A stretch of DNA of 64,000 nt from Lapillicoccus jejuensis (GTDB taxonomy: Bacteria; Actinomycetota; Actinomycetes; Actinomycetales; Dermatophilaceae), in assembly GCF_006715055.1 (NCBI RefSeq), contig NZ_VFMN01000001.1, positions 4,340,001 to 4,404,000 of the forward strand. Reading direction: 5' to 3'. Both the position numbers and the translations under genes were made by a program. Shown here piece by piece: positions 57,865 to 64,000 of the stretch. Each line of letters opens with the position of its first letter. Position 1 is the first letter of the stretch. The notes below the pieces were generated by a model. That model did not search any database and was not told where the DNA came from. It was given only the letters and a program-made list of their open reading frames with translations.

Positions 57865-59283
57865 TCAGCGACCGCGCAGCCGCTCCGACAGCCAGCGCCA
57901 CCGCGCCGACAGCCGCTCCTCGAAACCGCGGTCCGTGGGCCGGTAGTACGCGGTCGGCGGGTCGGCGTGGGCGAGGTCGTCGGGCAGGTACTGCTGCGCG
58001 GCGACGCCGTCCGGCTCGTCGTGCGCGTAGACGTAGCCGTCACCGTGCCCGAGCCGGGACGCGCCGGCGTACCCGCTGCCGCGCAGGTGCACCGGCACCG
58101 TCCCCCCGCGGCCGGCGCGCACGTCGGCGATGGCGGCGTTGATGCCGGCGTAGGCGGCGTTCGACTTCGGCGCGAGCGCGTTGTGGACGACGGCCTGCGC
58201 GAGGATGATCCGCGCCTCCGGCATGCCGACCTGGGCGACGGCGTGCATCGCGGCGACCGCGGTCTGCAGCGCGGTCGGGTCGGCCATGCCGACGTCCTCG
58301 CTGGCCGAGATGACGATCCGCCGCGCGACGAAGCGCGGGTCCTCCCCCGCCTCGAGCATCCGGGCCAGCCAGTGCAGGGCAGCGTCGACGTCGCTGCCGC
58401 GCATCGACTTGATGAGGGCGGACGCGACGTCGTAGTGCTGGTCGCCGGTGCGGTCGTAGCGGACGGCGGCCTGGGCGACCGCCTGCTCGACGTGGGCGAG
58501 CGTCACCGTCACCGGCTCGCGGGTCCCGTCCGGCGGCGGCGCCGAGGGCGGTACGGCGTCCTGCGCCACCCCGGCCGCGGCCTCGAGCGAGGTGAGCGCG
58601 CGCCGGGCGTCGCCGCCGGCCAGCCGGACCAGGTGGGCACGGGCGTCGTCGGCGAGCGCGTACTCCCCCGCCAGCCCGCGCTCGTCGGCAACCGCGGCGT
58701 CGAGCAGGTCGCCGAGGTCGGCGTCGGCGAGCGGCTCGAGGGTGACGAGGACCGAGCGCGAGAGCAGCGGCGAGATGACCGAGAAGGACGGGTTCTCCGT
58801 CGTCGCGGCGACGAGCACGACGACGCGGTTCTCCACGCCGGGCAGCAGGGCGTCCTGCTGGGCCTTGCTGAAGCGGTGGATCTCGTCGAGGAACAGGACG
58901 GTCTGCCGGCCGTAGAGGTCGCGGTCCCGGACCGCCTGGTCGAGCACCGCGCGGACGTCCTTGACGCCGGCGGTCACCGCGGACAGCTCGACGAAGCGCC
59001 GCTCGGCGGCGGTCGCGACGAGGTGCGCGAGGGTCGTCTTGCCGGTGCCCGGCGGGCCCCAGATGATGGCCGACAGCGGGCCGGCCGTGCCGCCGCTGCC
59101 CTCGACGAGCCGGCGCAGCGGGCTGCCGGGACGCAGCACCGTGGCCTGCCCGCGCACCTCCTCCAGCCGACGCGGCCGCATCCGCACGGCGAGCGGCGGC
59201 GCCGTCGCCGCCGACGGGTCCGGGGCGTCGCGGGCGCTCTCGGCGCGGGCCGCGGCGAAGAGGTCGCCGGTCTCGTCGGTCAT
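57865..59283 (-). CDS. rarA: Replication-associated recombination protein A (RarA/MgsA, AAA+ ATPase)
   Basis: Clamp-loader-like ATPase acting at stalled forks. 472 residues. Walker [14 protein letters not shown] near residue 75, Walker [20 protein letters not shown] near 130 (landmarks LDEIHRF), sensor 1 AATTENPSF near 160, and a C-terminal tetramerisation domain with [22 protein letters not shown] near 330. The first 35 residues are flexible. Its usual neighbours aspS and alaS are here split from it by accessory genes on both sides. Confidence 0.95.
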   Translation of the reverse strand: MTDETGDLFAAARAESARDAPDPSAATAPPLAVRMRPRRLEEVRGQATVLRPGSPLRRLVEGSGGTAGPLSAIIWGPPGTGKTTLAHLVATAAERRFVELSAVTAGVKDVRAVLDQAVRDRDLYGRQTVLFLDEIHRFSKAQQDALLPGVENRVVVLVAATTENPSFSVISPLLSRSVLVTLEPLADADLGDLLDAAVADERGLAGEYALADDARAHLVRLAGGDARRALTSLEAAAGVAQDAVPPSAPPPDGTREPVTVTLAHVEQAVAQAAVRYDRTGDQHYDVASALIKSMRGSDVDAALHWLARMLEAGEDPRFVARRIVISASEDVGMADPTALQTAVAAMHAVAQVGMPEARIILAQAVVHNALAPKSNAAYAGINAAIADVRAGRGGTVPVHLRGSGYAGASRLGHGDGYVYAHDEPDGVAAQQYLPDDLAHADPPTAYYRPTDRGFEERLSARWRWLSERLRGR

Positions 59284-59382
59284 CGGCTCGCAGCCTAGCG
59301 ACGTATCCGGCGGCCCCCCGAGCCCTCCTCCCCCCGACGCCGCCACCAGGGAGCGCGGCGCACGACGGAAGGACCACCTGCC

Positions 59383-60389
59383 ATGTCCACCACCCTCGCC
59401 TCCTCACCCCGCCGCCGGCGGCTGCGCCGCGCCCTCGTCCTGCTCGCCGGGGTCGGCGTCGCGACGGCCGCGCTCACCGCGGCCGGCACCGGCGCCGCGA
59501 GCGCCGGGCCCTCGCCCGAGTCGACGGCCACGTCGGCCACGACGTCGGCGACGACCCGTGCGCTCGACCCCGACGCGCTCGTCTCGAGCACCGGTCGGGT
59601 CGTCACGCCGCAGCAGGCCGCGACCGCCCTCGCCTTCAAGGGCGCCGTGCCCCGCGGGTCGAACCCGTCACCGGGGCGCGCGCACGTCTCCGGCGGGATG
59701 ACCGCCAACAGCGTCATCGGCAGCGACGACCGCTTCCAGGTGCTCGGCACGACGTCGTACCCCTTCAGCGCCACCGTCCTCATCCGGCGCAACGGCGCGC
59801 TGCACTGCACCGGCTGGATGATCAGCAAGGACACGATGCTCACCGCCGGCCACTGCGTGCACACCGGCGGCACGGGCGGCAGCTGGTACTCCGGCCTGAC
59901 CTTCACGCCCGGCAGCAACGGGGGTACGGCGCCCTTCGGCACCTACACCTCGCGCGGCACCTGGGCGCTCAACGGCTGGCTGAACAGCGCCTCGTCAGAC
60001 TACGACGCCGCGATCGTCAAGCTGAGCTCGCCCGTCGGCAGCAGCACCGGCTGGTACGGCATGTGGTGGCAGAGCGCGGCGCTCGACGGCCTCTTCACCC
60101 GGGTCACCGGCTACCCCGGTGACAAGCCGAGCACGCAGTGGATGTCGTACGACCAGGTCCGCGCGTCGCAGACCTACCGGATCTTCTACGACAACGACAC
60201 GACCGGCGGCAACAGCGGCTCCCGGTGTGGCAGTACCGCGGCTCGACGGCCGCCTACTGCGCCGGCGGCCCGTGCGCGATGGCCATCCACACCAACGGTG
60301 TCGGCTCGCTCAGCGCGACGCACAACAGCGGGACCCGGATCACCCAGGCGAAGTTCACGACCTTCATGAACATCGTCGCCCAGCCCTGA
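59383..60389 (+). pseudogene. Secreted trypsin/V8-like serine protease, interrupted by a one-base deletion
   Basis: Sec-type signal (RRLRRALVLLAGVGVATAALT, ending near residue 42), a Ser/Thr-rich pro-region, then the protease domain: TAGHC (catalytic His), DYDAAIVKL (Asp) and GGNSGS (Ser). Directly after GNSGS, at CCC 60221-60223, one C is missing. Restoring it gives SPVWQYRGS and a normal end (AIHTNGVGS) at 60389, 335 residues in all. As it stands the frame stops at 60369 with an unrelated tail. Ribosome binding site GGAAGGA before the ATG. The catalytic triad is encoded before the break. Mutation or sequencing error. Confidence 0.82.
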
Positions 60390-60419
60390 CCGCGGCGGGA
60401 ACGGGAACGATCGACCGGG

Positions 60420-60447
60420 CGGGGTGTGTCCTCCAGGGCACACCCCG
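60420..60447 (+). terminator. Hairpin after the serine protease gene
   Basis: A 9-bp stem CGGGGTGTG / CACACCCCG about 30 nt after the protease stop and 39 nt before the next gene. Terminator-like, without U-tract. Confidence 0.5.
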
Positions 60448-60485
60448 TCCGGCGTGCCGCACCGGTCCTGTACCGAAGGAGAGCC

Positions 60486-60881
60486 ATGAACCACCCCCTG
60501 CGCGCCACCACCGCCCTGCTGCTGCTCCTGCTCGCCGCGTGCGGGTCGGCGTCGACCGCGGGCACCGTAGCCGGTCCCGACGGGGCTTCCGCCGGACCGC
60601 TGGACGCGGGGTCGCGCGCCGCTCCCCCGTTCGGCGGGCACGTCACCGACGCCGCCGGGGCCCCGGTCGCGGGGGTCCTCGTCGAGGCGACGAGCCTCGA
60701 CCGCCCGCTCAAGCCGGTGCCGGAGAAGGCCGTGCTCACCGACGGCGAGGGGCGCTACGAGTGGTACGGGCTGGCCCCGGGCCGCTACCGCCTGCAGGTG
60801 AGCCTGGGCGCGAGGTCGGGCTCCGCCGAGGCGACGACGGCCCCCGGCGGCAGCGTCGAGATCGACCTCGTCGTGCGCTGA
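60486..60881 (+). CDS. Lipoprotein with a carboxypeptidase-regulatory-like (CNA-B) domain
   Basis: 131 residues. Lipobox LLAAC with cysteine at about 20 after a short hydrophobic signal, a linker, then one Ig-like beta domain (FGGHVTDAAGAPVAGVLVEA, YEWYGLAPGRYRLQV). Such domains act as stalks or binding modules on surface proteins. GAAGGAG lies 4 nt before the ATG. Convergent with the PNGase A-like gene, 9 nt apart. Role unknown. Confidence 0.8.
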   Translation: MNHPLRATTALLLLLLAACGSASTAGTVAGPDGASAGPLDAGSRAAPPFGGHVTDAAGAPVAGVLVEATSLDRPLKPVPEKAVLTDGEGRYEWYGLAPGRYRLQVSLGARSGSAEATTAPGGSVEIDLVVR

Positions 60882-60890
60882 GCGGGCGGG

Positions 60891-62579
60891 CTACGACCAG
60901 GTCGTGCGGTCGGCGACGACGACGCCGTTCACCGAGTGCAGCCGGCGCTGGTACGACGTCGTCGACCCGTCCGCGCCGCGGTCGGTCACCGTGGACCACG
61001 AGCGGGTGTCGGCCTCTCCGTGCCGGTCCTCGCGCGGGACGCCGTACACCCACGAGGCGGTCCCGTCGTAGCCGCTGGTCTCCTGGTGGTCGGCGAGGAC
61101 GCTCGCGCCTCGGGTGACGACGTGGCCGGCGTGCCAGGTGATGGCGAGGTCGCCGGTGACGTCGTACGCACCGTCGACGCCGGCGTGCGGGTGGAAGCCG
61201 AGGGTGCCGTCCTTGGCGTACCGGCGCTCGTCGGTCGTCACGGTGGCGCGACCGGCAGCGGGCGTGGCCGTCACCGTCTGGGTGTCGCGCCAGGCCGCGT
61301 GCAGCGTGTCGTCGCCCTCCTGGTCGGTCCAGACGTGGGCGCTGGTGTTGCGCAGGGCGCGCTGCACCGTCGTCGTCACGCGGCCGGTCGAGGTGCGCAC
61401 CCAGCCGGTGGCGGTGAAGCTGCGGGTGGCCGTCAGGTCGACGTGGCCCGGGCCGTCGCCGGTGCCGGCGACGTCGCTGGTGACCTTCGGCTCGCCGGTG
61501 CTCGACGAGGTGAGGCCGCCGGTCACCTGCGTGGCCCCGGCGTCGCGCCAGACGCGGAACGACGGGGAGAGGGTCCACCCCGACTGGCCGTCGGGCAGGC
61601 CCACGACGTGCACGCGCAGCTGGTGCGGCCTCCCATCGGTGAGGGTGCCGACGAAGGGGGTGAGGTCGTAGCCGAGGGCCGGGATGTCGAACGCCTTCGG
61701 GGACGGTGTCGTGTACCAGAGGAACGGGTTGGACCAGCCGCCGGTGTAGACGACGGCGTACGGCGCCGCGACGCCGGCCAGGCGCCCGTCGATGCTCACG
61801 TCGACCTCGCGGTATGGCAGGCCGTCGGAGCACGAGTAGCCGGTCGAGGTCGGGGCGCTGGTGTCCCAGAACTCCTCGCAGCCGCCGCCGGAGCCGGTCG
61901 CGTCGACGGCCGCCAGCAGCCGGGTCGCGTTGCGCGGCAACGTCATCGAGCCGACGAGGTCGGTGCCGTCGCGGACCGGGTCGGCGAGCGGGAGGACCGC
62001 GTCGGGTACGTCGGCCGCCGGCGCGCCGGGGCCGGTGGCGTAGAAGTCGAGGTCCACGGTGACGTCGAGGACGCCGGTGTAGGTGGTGTCGACGACGTTG
62101 CCGATGAAGGCGCTCACGTCCTGCCGCTTCTCCAGCAGGGCGCTGAGGTCGGTGACGTCCTTCTCGACGTGCCAGTGGATGCCGGCCGCGCTCGGCTCCG
62201 GGGTGGACAGGGTCAGGGCGCGCACGCCGCCGATGTCGACGTAGCCGAGCCGGTCGAACTGGCGCCCGGCCACCGAGCCGTCGAGGCGCAGCACGACCTT
62301 CGACCACGGCCCAGGGCACGACGCCGGCGGCACGTGCTGGTGGTGGTAGACGTCGAAGTCCGCGAACGGGTGGTCGACGACGCGCTCGGTGCAGCGCCGG
62401 GTGGCGGGCACGGCGACCGGCGGCTCGGGCGTGCGCGGGTTGTCCCACGAGTCGCCGTACTGGCTCGGCGGGGTGGGCGCCGCCGCGCTGACGGCCGGCG
62501 CGGACGCCAGCCCGGTGAGGGCGGTGAGCACGACCGCGACGGCGGCGAGGACGACGAGGCGGCGCGTGCGGCGGGTCAC
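60891..62579 (-). CDS. Secreted peptide-N4-(N-acetyl-beta-glucosaminyl)asparagine amidase A-like protein
   Basis: About 562 residues. Sec signal (RRLVVLAAVAVVLTALTGLASA, residues 5-28 from GTG 62579), then a PNGase A-type domain: HHQHVPP near 70, KVVLRLDGSVAGRQFDRLG near 88 (landmarks LRLDGS, DRLGYVDIGGV), and TPEPSAAGIHWHVEKDV near 120. The C-terminal part is a beta-rich domain ending in WS. PNGase A enzymes release N-glycans from glycopeptides; plant and fungal members are characterised, actinobacterial ones much less so. Adjacent to secreted protease and lipoprotein genes, suggesting a glycoprotein-degrading surface set. Activity is inferred from family only. Confidence 0.82.
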   Translation of the reverse strand: MTRRTRRLVVLAAVAVVLTALTGLASAPAVSAAAPTPPSQYGDSWDNPRTPEPPVAVPATRRCTERVVDHPFADFDVYHHQHVPPASCPGPWSKVVLRLDGSVAGRQFDRLGYVDIGGVRALTLSTPEPSAAGIHWHVEKDVTDLSALLEKRQDVSAFIGNVVDTTYTGVLDVTVDLDFYATGPGAPAADVPDAVLPLADPVRDGTDLVGSMTLPRNATRLLAAVDATGSGGGCEEFWDTSAPTSTGYSCSDGLPYREVDVSIDGRLAGVAAPYAVVYTGGWSNPFLWYTTPSPKAFDIPALGYDLTPFVGTLTDGRPHQLRVHVVGLPDGQSGWTLSPSFRVWRDAGATQVTGGLTSSSTGEPKVTSDVAGTGDGPGHVDLTATRSFTATGWVRTSTGRVTTTVQRALRNTSAHVWTDQEGDDTLHAAWRDTQTVTATPAAGRATVTTDERRYAKDGTLGFHPHAGVDGAYDVTGDLAITWHAGHVVTRGASVLADHQETSGYDGTASWVYGVPREDRHGEADTRSWSTVTDRGADGSTTSYQRRLHSVNGVVVADRTTWS

Positions 62580-62637
62580 GGCCGTGACGCTAGACCCGCC
62601 CGCGCCGTCCCGCACGTCGAGGGCCGGCCCCCGGGGT

Positions 62638-64000
62638 TCAGGCCTCTGCGGCAGACGCGTCCTTCTTCTCGGGCTTGCTGTCGACGCCGGCCTCGGTGCG
62701 CTGCTGCGGCGTGATCGGCGCGGGCGCCCCGGTCAGCGGGTCGTAGCCGCCGCCGCTCTTGGGGAAGGCGATGACCTCGCGGATCGAGTCGGCGCCGGCC
62801 AGCAGCGCGCAGATCCGGTCCCAGCCGAAGGCGATGCCGCCGTGCGGCGGGGCGCCGTACGCGAAGGCGTCGAGGAGGAAGCCGAACTTCTCCTGCGCCT
62901 CCTCGGGGGCGAGGCCCATGACGTCGAAGACGCGCTCCTGGACGTCGCGGCGGTGGATACGGATCGACCCGCCGCCGATCTCGTTGCCGTTGCACACCAT
63001 GTCGTAGGCGTAGGCGAGCGCCGGCCCCGGGTCGGTGTCGAAGGTGTCGAGGAACTCGGCCTTGGGCGAGGTGAAGGCGTGGTGGACCGCGGTCCACGCG
63101 CCGGCGCCGACGGCGACGTCACCGGCGGCGACGGCGTCGCCGGACGGCTCGAAGAGGGGTGCGTCGTTGACCCAGAGGAAGCTCCACGCCGCCTCGTCGA
63201 TGAGGCCACCGCGGCGGCCGATCTCCAGACGCGCGGCGCCGAGCAGCGCCCGGCTGGCCTTGGCCGCGCCGGCGGCGAAGAAGACGCAGTCGCCGGGCTG
63301 GGCGCCCACCTGGGCGGCGAGGCCGGCGCGCTCCTCCTCGGAGAGGTTCTTGGCGACCGGGCCGCCGAGCTCGCCGTCCTCCTGGACGAGCACGTAGGCC
63401 AGGCCGCGCGCGCCGCGCTGCTTGGCCCAGTCCTGCCAGGCGTCGAGCTGCTTGCGCGGCTGCGACGCCCCGCCGGGCATGACGACGGCGCCGACGTACT
63501 CGGCCTGGAAGACCCGGAACGGGGTCGAGGCGAAGTACGACGTGCAGTCGACGAGCTCCTGACCGAAGCGCAGGTCGGGCTTGTCCGTGCCGAAGCGGGC
63601 CATCGCCTCGGCGTAGGACATCCGCGGGAACGGCGTGGGCAGCTCGACCCCGATGAGGCGCCAGAGCGCGACCGCGAGCTCCTCGCCGAGGGTGAGGACG
63701 TCGTCCTCCTGCACGAAGGACATCTCGATGTCGAGCTGGGTGAACTCCGGCTGCCGGTCGGCGCGGAAGTCCTCGTCGCGGTAGCAGCGGGCGATCTGGT
63801 AGTACCGCTCCATCCCGGCGACCATGAGCAGCTGCTTGAACAGCTGGGGGCTCTGCGGCAGGGCGTACCAGGAGCCGGGCGCGAGGCGGGCGGGGACGAT
63901 GAAGTCGCGCGCGCCCTCGGGCGTGGAGCGGGTCATCGTCGGGGTCTCGATCTCGACGAAGTCGTGGCCGGCCAGCACCTCGCGCGCGGCGGCGTTGACC
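62638..64000 (-). CDS. aspS: Aspartyl-tRNA synthetase (partial, 5' end outside window)
   Basis: C-terminal 454 residues of a bacterial-type class IIb synthetase. Visible: [20 protein letters not shown] (motif 1 side; landmarks [14 protein letters not shown]), motif 2 [21 protein letters not shown], the bacterial GAD insertion in the middle, and motif 3 [13 protein letters not shown] near the end. A Lys/Glu/Ala-rich tail follows. The anticodon-binding N-terminus is beyond the right edge, so the discriminating or non-discriminating type cannot be judged. Confidence 0.96.
   Translation of the reverse strand, partial: VNAAAREVLAGHDFVEIETPTMTRSTPEGARDFIVPARLAPGSWYALPQSPQLFKQLLMVAGMERYYQIARCYRDEDFRADRQPEFTQLDIEMSFVQEDDVLTLGEELAVALWRLIGVELPTPFPRMSYAEAMARFGTDKPDLRFGQELVDCTSYFASTPFRVFQAEYVGAVVMPGGASQPRKQLDAWQDWAKQRGARGLAYVLVQEDGELGGPVAKNLSEEERAGLAAQVGAQPGDCVFFAAGAAKASRALLGAARLEIGRRGGLIDEAAWSFLWVNDAPLFEPSGDAVAAGDVAVGAGAWTAVHHAFTSPKAEFLDTFDTDPGPALAYAYDMVCNGNEIGGGSIRIHRRDVQERVFDVMGLAPEEAQEKFGFLLDAFAYGAPPHGGIAFGWDRICALLAGADSIREVIAFPKSGGGYDPLTGAPAPITPQQRTEAGVDSKPEKKDASAAEA

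Overview
The window is 64 kb of very GC-rich DNA, with G/C almost always in the third codon position. Gene content and order are those of an actinobacterium: PyrR with a leader, the actinobacterial integration host factor, a PriA without Walker A, and many GTG starts with GTGA stop/start overlaps. The neighbourhood aspS-rarA-alaS-ruvX-mltG-aroE-aroC-aroK-aroB-efp-nusB-pyrR-pyrB-pyrC-carA-carB-pyrK-pyrD-pyrF-mihF-gmk-rpoZ-coaBC-metK-priA-def-fmt-rsmB-rpe-rib is the large housekeeping cluster of this phylum. A micrococcalean organism (Intrasporangiaceae/Dermatophilaceae-like) is my best guess, from general resemblance only. Almost all genes are on the minus strand, so the functional reading order runs from the right end (aspS) to the left end (ribH).

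Regions from left to right. 1-4350: riboflavin operon ribD-ribE-ribM-ribBA-ribH behind an FMN riboswitch. 4425-5084: rpe. 5133-11034: an accessory block with a Tat-exported molybdenum hydroxylase pair and a three-part kinase/M23-like/class III aminotransferase fusion. 11059-15951: rsmB, fmt, def, an MFS exporter and its ArsR-type regulator. 15963-16427: arfB on the plus strand. 16435-16685: five tandem 51-bp units, each with a perfect palindrome, between the convergent ends of arfB and priA. 16681-20099: priA and metK, separated by a nested dyad element. 20168-33676: coaBC, rpoZ, gmk, mihF and the complete de novo UMP operon, headed by pyrR with a PyrR-binding leader. 33838-37022: a small acidic protein and a beta-propeller/phosphoesterase. 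37248-39082: nusB, efp and a dienelactone hydrolase. 39270-41145: a frameshifted exported PHP/CehA-like gene. 41165-51282: aroB, aroK, aroC, a prepilin peptidase, aroE, mltG, ruvX, alaS and two small membrane proteins. 51375-57563: an oligopeptide ABC transporter. 57865-59283: rarA. 59383-62579: secreted proteins, namely a frameshifted serine protease, a lipoprotein and a PNGase A-like amidase. 62638 to the end: aspS, partial.

The backbone covers translation (aspS, alaS, efp, fmt, def, rsmB, arfB), UMP and GMP supply, chorismate synthesis, riboflavin, CoA and SAM synthesis. Accessory genes sit at discrete joints of this backbone: rpe|rsmB, def|priA, nusB|pyrR, aroB|efp, DUF948|rarA and rarA|aspS. 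The most unusual non-coding signals are the palindrome array at 16.4-16.7 kb and the nested dyad at 18.8 kb. Two genes for exported proteins are each broken by a single-base indel in a C run.
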